Below are positions 54,955-63,485 of a stretch of 64,000 bases of DNA, piece by piece. Both the position numbers and the translations under genes were made by a program. The stretch comes from Mycolicibacterium chubuense. GTDB taxonomy: Bacteria > Actinomycetota > Actinomycetes > Mycobacteriales > Mycobacteriaceae. Within the stretch, counting starts at the first letter, position 1. Each line of letters opens with the position of its first letter. The notes beneath the pieces were generated by a model. That model ran no database searches. It was not told the DNA's origin and saw only the letters and a list, made by a program, of their open reading frames with translations. Location of the stretch: positions 6,478 to 70,477 of the forward strand of contig NZ_JYNX01000061.1 in NCBI RefSeq assembly GCF_001044255.1, in the 5' to 3' direction.

Positions 54955-55785
54955 TCAGCGGTCTTGGAGGGCGGCGGGTTGCTCGACGCCGATCTCCTGG
55001 GGCTGGGTCGCGGGGGGCAGGAACCTCTCGATGCCGTAGACGAACAGCGCACCGCCGATCAGACCGCCGATGATGGGCGCGACGATCGGCACCCAGACGT
55101 AGAGTTCGGGGCCGTTCGCCGAGAACATCGCCTCCTGATAGCCGGTGATCCAGGACGCCAGGCGGGGGCCGAAGTCGCGTGCCGGGTTGATCGCGTAGCC
55201 GGCGTTGGTGCCCCACGCCATGCCGATCGCGACGACGAGCAGACCGATGATCAGCGGTGCGGTGTTGGCCAGCGGCGGATTGTTGATGGCGCTGGTCAGC
55301 GCGAAGATCACCATGACCAGCAGCGCGGTGCCGACGATCTGGTCGGCGAACGCGGTCATGACCGACACGCCCTCGCCGGGTGAGGTGGAGAAGATGCCCT
55401 GGGTGGCCTTGGTGTGGCCGGCGTCCACGGCGGCGATCTGGTCGGCGTAGACCACGCGGACGATCAACGCCCCCACGAATGCCCCGATCATCTGAGCTCC
55501 GATGTAGGGCAGCACTTTTCGCCGTTCGAAGCCACGGAAGACGGTGAGCGCCACGGTGACCGCGGGATTGAGGTGGGCGCCGCTGATCCGGCCGGCGACG
55601 AAGACGGCCATCGTCACGCCGAGCCCCCACCCGAAGGCGATCGAGTTGTGATCGCCCGAGGTGACCGAGTCGGGGAACCCGCCGGTCACCACCTGGGCGA
55701 CCACGCCGCAGCCGAACAGGACCAGGATCGCGGTGCCCAGCAGCTCGCCGGACAGTTCACCGAGTAGTGGGTGTTTGGTTTTCAT
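54955..55785 (-). CDS. glpF: Glycerol uptake facilitator (aquaglyceroporin)
   Basis: 276 residues, MIP channel with six membrane segments and two half-helix loops: HLNPAVT and [11 protein letters not shown], the Asp after the second NPA being the mark of aquaglyceroporins rather than water channels. First gene of glpF-glpK-glpD, diverging from an IclR-type regulator. In M. smegmatis the same operon is controlled by GylR, Crp and SigF. Confidence 0.94.
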   Translation of the reverse strand: MKTKHPLLGELSGELLGTAILVLFGCGVVAQVVTGGFPDSVTSGDHNSIAFGWGLGVTMAVFVAGRISGAHLNPAVTVALTVFRGFERRKVLPYIGAQMIGAFVGALIVRVVYADQIAAVDAGHTKATQGIFSTSPGEGVSVMTAFADQIVGTALLVMVIFALTSAINNPPLANTAPLIIGLLVVAIGMAWGTNAGYAINPARDFGPRLASWITGYQEAMFSANGPELYVWVPIVAPIIGGLIGGALFVYGIERFLPPATQPQEIGVEQPAALQDR

Positions 55786-55861
55786 CGTTGCTTCCTCCGT
55801 GTCGGTACGTCCCTTGAAGCGGGCACTCGATCGATGACGTGCTGCGAACGTAAGGAGGGAA

Positions 55862-55877
55862 TGTGACGCGCATCAAC
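55862..55877. promoter_or_regulatory. Candidate CRP-family site in glpF-gylR gap
   Basis: TGTGA-N6-TCAAC matches 8 of 10 conserved bases of the mycobacterial CRP consensus TGTGA-N6-TCACA. It lies 8 bases from the IclR-type palindrome. Crp control of glpFKD is known in M. smegmatis, so conservation is plausible. Confidence 0.45.
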
Positions 55878-55884
55878 CGGCGTT

Positions 55885-55901
55885 GTTCGACAATGTCGAA
55901 C
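55885..55901. promoter_or_regulatory. Candidate GylR operator
   Basis: GTTCGACA-A-TGTCGAAC is a perfect 8-1-8 inverted repeat in the divergent gap between glpF and the IclR-type regulator. Its shape fits IclR-family binding sites. The repeat supports starting the regulator at 55949, because a longer frame would contain it. Confidence 0.6.
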
Positions 55902-55948
55902 GGTGCGCAGTGGCCCCCGTCTCAGCGCCTTCAGTCAGGAGCATCTCC

Positions 55949-56710
55949 ATGCCCGGTCCCATCCAGGCCATCGCCCGCGCCACCGCGATCATCGACCTGG
56001 TCGAACGCAGTGGGCGCGCGATGCAGTTGCGCGAGATCGCGCAGGAGGTGGACCTGTCCAAGACCACGACCCACGGCATCCTGCGCACCCTGGTCGACCT
56101 CGAGTACCTCGATCAAGATCCCGACACCGGGGACTACTCGCCGGGTCCGCGGCTGTCCTCACACGACGTCGTGGAGCTGGACGGCAACGACCTGCGCTCG
56201 GCGGCGATGCCCTGGGCGGATGCGCTGGCCCTGAGCACCGGCACCGAGGTGCTGATGACGATGCTCGACGGTCAGGAGGCCGAGATCGTCCACCATGTGT
56301 TCCGTCCGGACGACCGGCGCCAGACCCTGCGGGTCGGTGAGCGCCTCCCACTGCACGCCACGGGATGCGGCAAGCTCCTGCTGGCGTATTCTCCTCTGCG
56401 AGAACGACTTCTGCGCAACCTCACGCTGGACCGCCTCACCCGACGGACATCGACCAACCGGTCCCGGCTGGCCGCGGCGGTGGAGCGGATCAGGGCGGAG
56501 GGGGTCGCGACCGCAGACGGCGAGTGCGATCCGGACTCCGCCGACATCGCGGTTCCCGTGCACGGTCGGCGTTCCACGGTGGCGGCGATGGCGGTGCACG
56601 GGGCGCCGGAGGAGTTGCTGCGCAGCGACGGGACGCCGCGCGAGGACCTACTCGACGATCTGCGGCGCGCGGCCGCGGCGGTGATGCTGGCGCTCGAGTC
56701 GGCCCGGTGA
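55949..56710 (+). CDS. gylR: IclR-family regulator of glycerol genes
   Basis: 253 residues: winged helix (about 5-65, recognition region VDLSKTTTHGILRTLVD) and the IclR ligand domain with RLPLHATGCGKLLLA and the C-terminal DSADIAVPVHGRRSTVAAMAVHG. The ATG at 55949 follows AGGAG. Divergent from glpFKD and overlapping the start of a second glycerol-kinase-like gene by 4 bases. Equivalent to GylR of M. smegmatis and Streptomyces; glycerol 3-phosphate is the likely effector. Confidence 0.87.
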   Translation: MPGPIQAIARATAIIDLVERSGRAMQLREIAQEVDLSKTTTHGILRTLVDLEYLDQDPDTGDYSPGPRLSSHDVVELDGNDLRSAAMPWADALALSTGTEVLMTMLDGQEAEIVHHVFRPDDRRQTLRVGERLPLHATGCGKLLLAYSPLRERLLRNLTLDRLTRRTSTNRSRLAAAVERIRAEGVATADGECDPDSADIAVPVHGRRSTVAAMAVHGAPEELLRSDGTPREDLLDDLRRAAAAVMLALESAR

Positions 56711-58227
56711 GCGATCAACGGGTGATCGCCGCCATCGACCTCGGCACGACGTCTGCGCGCTGCATGGTGTTCGACCAGCGCGCCCGCATGCTCGCCATCG
56801 CGCAGCGCGAGCAACGCCAGAGCTTCCCGCAGCCGGGCTGGGCCGAGCAGGATGCGCTCGAGCTGTGGCGCAACGTGCGCCGCATCGTGCCCGAGGCACT
56901 GAAGGCGGCGGGGCTGGACCGCTCCCACGTCGTCGCTCTCGGCATCGCCAACCAACGGGAGACCACGGTGGTGTGGGATCGCCGCACGGGCCGGCCGGTG
57001 GCGCCCGCGATCACCTGGCAGGACACCAGATCCGGACCGGTGGTCGACCAGATCGCTTCGCACGCCGAAGATTTCCGCCGGATCGCCGAACTCGACCCGG
57101 CCACCTACTTCGCCGCGCCGCGGCTGCGTTGGCTGCTCGACAACGTCCGCGGGCTCGAAGCGCGGGCCCGCAGGGGCGACGTCCTGTTCGGCACGCTGGA
57201 GTCGTGGCTGATCTGGAACCTGACCGGGGGACCCAAGGGCGGCGTCCACGTCACCGACGTGACCAACGCGAGCAGGACCCTGCTGATGGATCTGCACACC
57301 TTGCGGTGGAGCTCGAAACTGTTGGGCATCTTCGACATTCCGGAGGCGATGATGCCCCGGATCGTGTCGAACGGCGAGGTGTACGGCCGGTGCGCGACGG
57401 TCGTTCCCGGAGTGCCCATCGCGGCGGCGCTGGGCGATCAGCAGGCTGCGCTGTTCGGCCAGCTGTGCTTCGAGCCCAGCGACGCCAAGTGCACCTACGG
57501 CACCGGCGCCTTCCTGTTGATGAACGTCGGCACCTCGATCGTCCGGTCCGACCACGGCCTGCTGTCGACGGTCGCGTACGCGGCGCCGGGGGAGGAGACC
57601 AGGTACGCGTTGGAGGGGCCGATCGCGGTCGCCGGCTCGCTGGTCCAGTGGTTCCGCGATGCGCTCGGGGTCATCAACACGGCACCGCAGATCGAGACGC
57701 TGGCGCGGACCGTCGAGGACAACGGCGGCTGCTACATCGTGCCCGCGTTCTCTGGAATCTTCTCTCCGCACTGGGATTCCGAGGCCCGCGGCATCGTGGT
57801 CGGCCTGACGTCCTACATCACCCGGGGGCATCTGGCGCGCGCGGTGCTGGAGGCGGTCGCGTGGCAGACGTGGGAGGTGGTGAACGCGATGACGATCGAC
57901 TCGGGGGTGCCGCTCGCACGGCTCGCCGTGGACGGCGGGATGACGTCGAACCACCTGCTCATGCAGTTCGTCGCCGACGTGCTCGACGTCCCGGTGATGC
58001 GGCCCTTCGTGTCCGAGACGGTGTCCCTGGGCGCGGCCTATGCTGCCGGGCTCGCGGTCGGGTACTGGCCGGACCGCGCGGCCCTGCGCGCCCACCGCCA
58101 CGTCGCCGCGGCGTGGTACCCGGACATGGATGCGCGGCTGCGCAGACGGGAGGCCGCCGGCTGGCGGTCGGCGGTGTCCCGGGCGCTGACGATCGACGAG
58201 GCTGTCGCCACCGACGCCGAGTCATGA
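56707..58227 (+). CDS. Second FGGY carbohydrate kinase, glycerol-kinase-like
   Basis: 506 residues from a GTG overlapping the gylR stop. Same motif set as Glp[45 protein letters not shown], and VDGGMTSNHLLMQFVADVLD, so glycerol or a similar polyol is the probable substrate. Having two kinases back to back around one regulator suggests a specialised paralog, perhaps for another triol or a differently regulated backup. Co-transcribed with gylR rather than with glpFKD. Confidence 0.85.
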   Translation: MSDQRVIAAIDLGTTSARCMVFDQRARMLAIAQREQRQSFPQPGWAEQDALELWRNVRRIVPEALKAAGLDRSHVVALGIANQRETTVVWDRRTGRPVAPAITWQDTRSGPVVDQIASHAEDFRRIAELDPATYFAAPRLRWLLDNVRGLEARARRGDVLFGTLESWLIWNLTGGPKGGVHVTDVTNASRTLLMDLHTLRWSSKLLGIFDIPEAMMPRIVSNGEVYGRCATVVPGVPIAAALGDQQAALFGQLCFEPSDAKCTYGTGAFLLMNVGTSIVRSDHGLLSTVAYAAPGEETRYALEGPIAVAGSLVQWFRDALGVINTAPQIETLARTVEDNGGCYIVPAFSGIFSPHWDSEARGIVVGLTSYITRGHLARAVLEAVAWQTWEVVNAMTIDSGVPLARLAVDGGMTSNHLLMQFVADVLDVPVMRPFVSETVSLGAAYAAGLAVGYWPDRAALRAHRHVAAAWYPDMDARLRRREAAGWRSAVSRALTIDEAVATDAES

Positions 58228-58255
58228 GAAGCGCCGACCGTCTGACGAAGGAGTG

Positions 58256-59236
58256 ATGACCGTGTTCCGCCTGTCCACGATCGGCGCCGTGCTGGTGTCC
58301 CTCTTGTTCCTCATCGGTTGTCAACGGACAGAGCCTGTTTCGGAGCCGACGCCGTATCCCTCGGCGCCGATCATCATGACCGCCGGCGCGGGCCCCGGCA
58401 GCGGTTTCGACCTGACCATCCGGTCGGTCGTCGAGGCGCTGCAGGACGCGCACCTGGTCGATGTGCCGCTGACCGTCGAGAACCGGCCCGGCCGCAGCGG
58501 AGCCGATCAACTCGCGACCATGGTGGAGCAGCACGCCGGCGCCGACGACCAGATCTCCGTCACCTCGCTGTCGATGATGATGAACCAGATCCGCGGCGTC
58601 TCGCCGTACGGCTACCGCGACGTCACCATGATCGCCCGTCTGATGACGGAGTACTACGTCGTCGTCGCCGACCCGGCATCGCCGTTCGCGACGCTCGGCG
58701 ACGTCATGTCCGCCGTCGAGCAACGTCCCGCTGATGTCGCCGTCGGTGCGGCGAAGGACGACGAGGCACCGTTCGACCTCCTCGTCTCCGCGGCGGGCGG
58801 CACTGCTTCGGCGGTGCGCTACACGCCGCTGGAAGGGGGCGGCGACCAGATCGAAGCGCTGCGGGCGGGCCACGTCCCCCTCGCGATCGGAGGGCTCAGC
58901 GAGTTCGTCGACGAGATCAGGGCCGGGACACTGCGGGGGCTGGCGGTGCTGGCCGAGAACCGCGTGCCCGGCCTCGATGTCCCGACCGCCCGCGAGCAGG
59001 GGCTCGACGTCACGCTGTCGAACTGGCGGGGACTGTACGGGCCACCCGGCATGCCCGAGCAGGCGCTCGCCTACTGGCAGAAGGTGCTCGGCGAGATGGT
59101 GCAGACGCCGACGTGGCAGCGGATAGCCGACCAGCGGCAGTTCACCACCGCGTTCCTGGCCGGTGCCGACCTGAACACCTTTCTCGCCGAGACCCAGGCC
59201 GACGTGACGAAGGCACTCGACGACGCCGTGCGCTGA
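58256..59236 (+). CDS. Orphan TctC/Bug-family solute-binding lipoprotein
   Basis: 326 residues from ATG 58256; a GTG at 58262 has better spacing to AAGGAG. The signal peptide ends in the lipobox LFLIGC. The mature part has the TctC pattern: GAGPGSGFDLTIRSVVEAL, VENRPGRSG, and YGPPGMPEQALAYWQKVL near the C-terminus. Such proteins bind carboxylates for TctAB transporters, but no TctA or TctB is in the window. Follows the second kinase by 28 bases and may share its mRNA. Confidence 0.8.
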   Translation: MTVFRLSTIGAVLVSLLFLIGCQRTEPVSEPTPYPSAPIIMTAGAGPGSGFDLTIRSVVEALQDAHLVDVPLTVENRPGRSGADQLATMVEQHAGADDQISVTSLSMMMNQIRGVSPYGYRDVTMIARLMTEYYVVVADPASPFATLGDVMSAVEQRPADVAVGAAKDDEAPFDLLVSAAGGTASAVRYTPLEGGGDQIEALRAGHVPLAIGGLSEFVDEIRAGTLRGLAVLAENRVPGLDVPTAREQGLDVTLSNWRGLYGPPGMPEQALAYWQKVLGEMVQTPTWQRIADQRQFTTAFLAGADLNTFLAETQADVTKALDDAVR

Positions 59237-59237
59237 C

Positions 59238-60089
59238 TCACGTCGCTGGCGTCGAGCGCCTCATCACGCCGTTGAGCAGGCGGGGCGAGACGAGGTCGAG
59301 TGCCCTCAGCGGCAACGTCTTTCGGGGCGCGATCCGCACCGGGCGCATCCGTGCGGCGTACACCATCCAGTCGGCCGCCTCGTCGGCGTGCAGCGCCGCC
59401 AGCCCGTCGTAGGCGCGGGTGGGTGCGATCATCGGTGTTGCCACCAGCGGGTAGTAGATGGTCGTGGCGTGCACCCCGGAGTCGGCCAGCTCGTTGTCGA
59501 TGACCCGGCTGACCGCACTCAATGCCGCCTTGGACGCGTTGTAGACGCTGAACAGTGGCGAGGACTCCGGCATCACCCGCCAGCTCGAGATGTTGATGAT
59601 GTGGCCGTCGCCGCGCGCCACCATGCCCGGGGCGAGGCCGCGGATCAGGCGCAGCGGGCCGTAGTAGTTCAGTGCGATCGTGCGTTCCACGTCGTGCCAA
59701 CGCTCGAGGGAATCGAGCAGTGGTCGCCGGATCGACCGGCCCGCGTTGTTGATGAGCACGTCGATCGGTCCGACGTCGCGCACCAGCTGGTCGATCGCGT
59801 CGAGGTCGGCCAGGTTCGCGGCCATCGCGACCGCGGTGCCGCCGCGCTCGGTGATCCGTGCGACGACATCGGCCAGCAGATGTTCCCGGCGTGCGACGGC
59901 GATGACGGTGGCGCCGCATGCCGCGAGCTTCCCGGCGGCAGCCTCGCCGATGCCCGAGGACGCCCCGGTCAGCAGAATCCGCTTGCCGCGCAGATCGATC
60001 GGCGTGCCCATCGGCACACGGGGCAGGGGCCGCATCCCGGCCAGCCGCAGGGCCCGCCGCACCCTCGCCACCCCGCGTCGCTGGTTCAC
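59238..60089 (-). CDS. Short-chain dehydrogenase/reductase
   Basis: 283 residues from the GTG giving VNQRRGVARVRRALRLAG. Classical SDR: TGASSGIG cofactor motif near 35-42, NNAG near 112, catalytic Ser in INISSW and the YNASK Tyr/Lys pair. The Arg in the loop after beta-2 (ARREHL) points to NADP(H). The substrate is unknown; the long basic C-terminus is common in mycobacterial SDRs thought to act on lipids. Abuts the convergent TctC gene. Confidence 0.83.
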   Translation of the reverse strand: MNQRRGVARVRRALRLAGMRPLPRVPMGTPIDLRGKRILLTGASSGIGEAAAGKLAACGATVIAVARREHLLADVVARITERGGTAVAMAANLADLDAIDQLVRDVGPIDVLINNAGRSIRRPLLDSLERWHDVERTIALNYYGPLRLIRGLAPGMVARGDGHIINISSWRVMPESSPLFSVYNASKAALSAVSRVIDNELADSGVHATTIYYPLVATPMIAPTRAYDGLAALHADEAADWMVYAARMRPVRIAPRKTLPLRALDLVSPRLLNGVMRRSTPAT

Positions 60090-60161
60090 CGTCTCGATTC
60101 TCCGGCATGGCACGTCTTCTGCGGCGGGATCGGACGATGTCGCCGTGGACGCCACCGGCGA

Positions 60162-60776
60162 TCAGCGGGAGGTGACGGCCATCCGCGCCGCGAGCGCCAC
60201 GTACGTCGCGGCGAAGGTGCGCCGCATCCACGTCACCACGCGAGGACGCCTGATCACGTGCGTCCGCACTCCGGCGGCGAAGACGCCGTAGGCCGCGAAC
60301 ATCACGAGGGTGACCGCCATGAAGACGCCCGAAAGGCCGACCATCCGCAGGAACGCCGGACCGGCGGCCGGGTCGACGAACTGCGGCAGGAATGCGAAGA
60401 AGAACAGGGTCAGCTTGGGGTTCAACACGTTGACGCCGACCGCGGTACCGACGATGCGCCACGGCCCGGGCGGCGTCGCGGGCGACGACTCGGCGACCAA
60501 CTCTGAGTCGTCACGCCAGGTGAGCCACGCGAGGTAGAGCAGGTACGCGACACCCAGATACTTCAGCGTCTGAAACGCCACCGCGCTGCTGTGCAGGATG
60601 GCCGCCAGCCCGCTGACCGCCGCCACCATGTGCGGGACGATCCCCAGCGTGCACCCCACGGCGGCGACGATCGCCGCGCGGGTGCCGTGTGCCAGTCCCG
60701 TGGCCACGGTGTACAGCGCGCCGGTGCCCGGGGTGGCGACCACGACAAGGGTGGTCAGCAGGAAGGCCAGCGACAT
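60162..60776 (-). CDS. LysE/RhtB-family amino-acid exporter
   Basis: 204 residues, five to six membrane segments. The N-terminal TPGTGALYTVATGLAHGTRAAIVAAVGCTLG and NVLNPKLTLFFFAFLPQFV blocks are diagnostic of LysE/RhtB permeases. Its ATG touches the TAG stop of ilvD (TAGATG), so it is translated with the branched-chain amino-acid enzyme; export of an amino acid overflow is a reasonable inference. Confidence 0.85.
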   Translation of the reverse strand: MSLAFLLTTLVVVATPGTGALYTVATGLAHGTRAAIVAAVGCTLGIVPHMVAAVSGLAAILHSSAVAFQTLKYLGVAYLLYLAWLTWRDDSELVAESSPATPPGPWRIVGTAVGVNVLNPKLTLFFFAFLPQFVDPAAGPAFLRMVGLSGVFMAVTLVMFAAYGVFAAGVRTHVIRRPRVVTWMRRTFAATYVALAARMAVTSR

Positions 60777-62495
60777 CTAGCTGCAGACCGCGCCGCCGGC
60801 CGCTGAACCGACCAGCTTGGTGTACTTGGCCAGCACGCCGGTGGTATAGCGCGGCGGCAGCGGCTCGAAACCTGCCTTGCGCGAGTCGAATTCGGCCTCG
60901 TCGACCAGCACGTCGAGCGTGCCCTTGGCGACGTCGAGGCGGATGCGGTCACCGTCGCGCAGGAATGCGATCGGGCCGCCGTCGACGGCCTCGGGCGCGA
61001 TGTGCCCGACGCACAGTCCGGTGGTGCCGCCGGAGAACCGGCCGTCGGTCATCAGCAGCACGTCCTTGCCGAGGCCCGCGCCCTTGATCGCGCCGGTGAT
61101 CGCGAGCATCTCCCGCATGCCCGGACCGCCCTTGGGGCCCTCGTAGCGGATCACCACGACGTCGCCGTGGGTGATGGTGCCGTCCTCGAGCGCATCGAGT
61201 GCTGCCCGCTCACGCTCGAAAACCCTTGCGGTGCCCTCGAAGACGTCGGAGTCGAAGCCCGCCGACTTCACCACCGCACCCTCGGGCGCGAGTGTGCCGT
61301 GCAGGATCGTGATGCCGCCGGTCGGGTGGATCGGCTCGGAGAGCGCGCGCAACACCTTGCCGTCGGGGTCCGGGGGCGCGATGTGCGCGAGGTTCTCGGC
61401 CATCGTCTTGCCGGTCACGGTGAGGCAATCCCCATGCAGCAGACCGGCATCGAGCAGCGCCTTCATCACGACGGGCACCCCGCCGATGCGGTCGACGTCG
61501 TTCATCACGTACGAGCCGAACGGCTTGACGTCGGCGAGGTGGGGCACCTTCGCGCCGACACGGGTGAAGTCCTCGAGCGTCAGCTTCACGTTGGCCTCGG
61601 CGGCGATCGCCAGCAGGTGCAGCACCGCGTTCGTGGAGCCGCCGAACGCCATCACCACGGCGATCGCGTTCTCGAACGCCTCCTTGGTGAGGATGTCGCG
61701 GGCGGTGATGCCGCGGCGCAGCAGTTCGACCACCGCGATGCCGCTCTTGCGGGCGAAGCCGTCGCGGCGGCGGTCGGTGGCCGGGGGAGCGGCCGAACCG
61801 GGCAGCGACATTCCCAGCGCCTCGGCGGCCGAGGCCATGGTGTTGGCGGTGTACATGCCGCCGCAGGCACCCTCGCCCGGACAGATCGCGCGTTCGATCG
61901 CGTCGACGTCCTCGCGCGACATCAGCCCGCGCGCGCAGGCGCCGACGGCCTCGAACGCGTCGATGATCGTGACGTCCTTCTCGGTGCCGTCGCTGAGCTT
62001 GGCCTTGCCGGGCAGGATCGACCCGGCGTAGAGGAAGACGCTGGCGAGGTCGAGCCGGGCGGCGGCCATCAGCATGCCGGGCAGCGACTTGTCGCAGCCG
62101 GCAAGCAGCACCGATCCGTCGAGCCGCTCGGCCTGCATGACGGTTTCCACGCTGTCGGCGATGATCTCCCGGCTCACCAGCGAGAAGTGCATGCCTTCGT
62201 GACCCATCGAGATGCCGTCGGACACCGAGATGGTGCCGAACTCCATCGGGAAGCCGCCGGCTTCGAAGACGCCCTCTTTCACGGCCTTGGCGAGCCGGTC
62301 CAGCGACAGGTTGCACGGCGTGATCTCGTTCCACGACGACGCGACGCCGATCTGCGACTTGGCGAAGTCCTCGTCACCCATGCCGACCGCACGGAGCATG
62401 CCGCGGGCGGCGGCCTTTTCGAGACCGTCGGTGACGTCGCGGGAGCGGGGCTTGATGTCAGGCGTGGTGGTGGCGTCTGGGGACTGTGAGGGCAT
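60777..62495 (-). CDS. ilvD: Dihydroxy-acid dehydratase
   Basis: Iron-sulfur enzyme of valine, leucine and isoleucine synthesis, dehydrating 2,3-dihydroxy acids to 2-oxo acids. 572 residues; strongly conserved blocks [54 protein letters not shown] and [16 protein letters not shown] hold the Fe-S cysteines, and [10 protein letters not shown] lies near the C-terminus. ATG at 62495 chosen over GTG 62501. Ortholog of Rv0189c, and it diverges from the copper-linked gene pair. Confidence 0.96.
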   Translation of the reverse strand: MPSQSPDATTTPDIKPRSRDVTDGLEKAAARGMLRAVGMGDEDFAKSQIGVASSWNEITPCNLSLDRLAKAVKEGVFEAGGFPMEFGTISVSDGISMGHEGMHFSLVSREIIADSVETVMQAERLDGSVLLAGCDKSLPGMLMAAARLDLASVFLYAGSILPGKAKLSDGTEKDVTIIDAFEAVGACARGLMSREDVDAIERAICPGEGACGGMYTANTMASAAEALGMSLPGSAAPPATDRRRDGFARKSGIAVVELLRRGITARDILTKEAFENAIAVVMAFGGSTNAVLHLLAIAAEANVKLTLEDFTRVGAKVPHLADVKPFGSYVMNDVDRIGGVPVVMKALLDAGLLHGDCLTVTGKTMAENLAHIAPPDPDGKVLRALSEPIHPTGGITILHGTLAPEGAVVKSAGFDSDVFEGTARVFERERAALDALEDGTITHGDVVVIRYEGPKGGPGMREMLAITGAIKGAGLGKDVLLMTDGRFSGGTTGLCVGHIAPEAVDGGPIAFLRDGDRIRLDVAKGTLDVLVDEAEFDSRKAGFEPLPPRYTTGVLAKYTKLVGSAAGGAVCS

Positions 62496-62542
62496 GGGCA
62501 CGATTATGCGCCTGGCGTTTCACCCGGCCAAACCGTTATAGA

Positions 62543-62557
62543 TACCCCCGTGGGGTA
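62543..62557. promoter_or_regulatory. RicR/CsoR-type copper box
   Basis: TACCC-CCGTG-GGGTA fits the mycobacterial RicR box TACCC-N5-GGTA and is a near-perfect dyad, 16 bases upstream of the DUF305 lipoprotein start. It lies upstream of a TACGCT -10 box, so bound RicR would block the promoter. Confidence 0.65.
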
Positions 62558-62561
62558 CTAG

Positions 62562-62567
62562 TACGCT
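62562..62567 (+). promoter_or_regulatory. Candidate -10 element of leaderless DUF305-ricR transcript
   Basis: TACGCT lies 6 bases before the ATG at 62574, with no Shine-Dalgarno. It is directly downstream of the copper box. Confidence 0.45.
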
Positions 62568-62573
62568 GGGCGC

Positions 62574-63179
62574 ATGATGCCGATCGCCCGTGTGGTGGCC
62601 GCCGTGTTCGCCGCCGTGATGCTGGCCGGGTGCGGCAGTTCCGGGTCGTCGTCGGGCGGTGGGGCGCCCACGTCGACCGACACCCCGGTGATCACCGGCG
62701 AACCGGCCGGGTTCAACGCCCACGACGTGACGTTCGCCCAGCAGGTGATCGACCATCACCGCCAGGCCGTCGCGATGGCGAAGCTGGTGCCGGACCGCTC
62801 GACCAACGCGCAGCTGGCCGCGCTGGCCGCCCGCATCGCCGAGGAGCAGCAGTCCGAGATCAACACCCTCAACGTCTTTCTCGTGCAGTGGAACGAGCAG
62901 CCGAAGCTGGGCCAGGCCGACCAGGAGGCTCCGGATCAGACCATGCCCGGCATGGTCGACCCGGCGACGATCACGCGGTTGGAGTCGCTGCGCGGCCCCG
63001 AGTTCGACAGACTGTGGCTGCAGTCGATGGTCGGTCACCATCAGGGGGCGATCGAGATGGCGAAGGCGGAGATCGCCCAGGGCGAGAACGTCGACGCCGT
63101 GTCGATGGCCAAGACGATGGTGTCGACGCAGCAGGCCGAGATCGGGCAGATGAACACGATGCTGGAGGGCAACCCGTGA
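62574..63179 (+). CDS. DUF305 lipoprotein, copper-associated
   Basis: 201 residues. The signal peptide ends in the lipobox MLAGC, followed by a Ser/Gly linker and a ferritin-like four-helix DUF305 domain with the paired His motifs DHHRQAVAMA and GHHQGAIEMAK, candidate metal ligands. The upstream RicR box and overlap with ricR indicate a copper-induced envelope protein, possibly binding copper outside the membrane. Direct copper binding is inferred. Confidence 0.83.
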   Translation: MMPIARVVAAVFAAVMLAGCGSSGSSSGGGAPTSTDTPVITGEPAGFNAHDVTFAQQVIDHHRQAVAMAKLVPDRSTNAQLAALAARIAEEQQSEINTLNVFLVQWNEQPKLGQADQEAPDQTMPGMVDPATITRLESLRGPEFDRLWLQSMVGHHQGAIEMAKAEIAQGENVDAVSMAKTMVSTQQAEIGQMNTMLEGNP

Positions 63180-63481
63180 CCGAAGCAGACGACACCGGCG
63201 TCCACGGCTACTCCGCGCAGAAGGAGAACTACGCCAAGCGGCTGCGCCGCATCGAAGGACAGGTGCGCGGCATCGCGAAGATGATCGACGAGGACAAGTA
63301 CTGCATCGACATTCTCACGCAGATCAGCGCCGTCAACAGCGCCCTGCAGTCGGTGGCGCTCGGGCTCCTCGACGAGCACCTCGGCCACTGCGTCACCCAT
63401 GCCGTGGAGGCCGGCGGCGCCGAGGCCGACGCGAAGCTCGCCGAGGCGTCCGCGGCGATCGCGCGCCTGGTCCGCTCCTGA
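63176..63481 (+). CDS. ricR: CsoR-family copper-sensing repressor
   Basis: 101 residues, all-helical CsoR fold. The Cu(I) ligands are present with exact family spacing: Cys43 in KYCIDIL, His68 and Cys72 in EHLGHC (25 and 4 residues apart, as in CsoR). Sequence runs such as KRLRRIEGQVRGIAKMI and LAEASAAIARLVRS match M. tuberculosis RicR (Rv0190), which also follows ilvD. The GTG overlaps the DUF305 stop, so the repressor autoregulates through the upstream box. Confidence 0.92.
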   Translation: MTEADDTGVHGYSAQKENYAKRLRRIEGQVRGIAKMIDEDKYCIDILTQISAVNSALQSVALGLLDEHLGHCVTHAVEAGGAEADAKLAEASAAIARLVRS

Positions 63482-63485
63482 CGCC

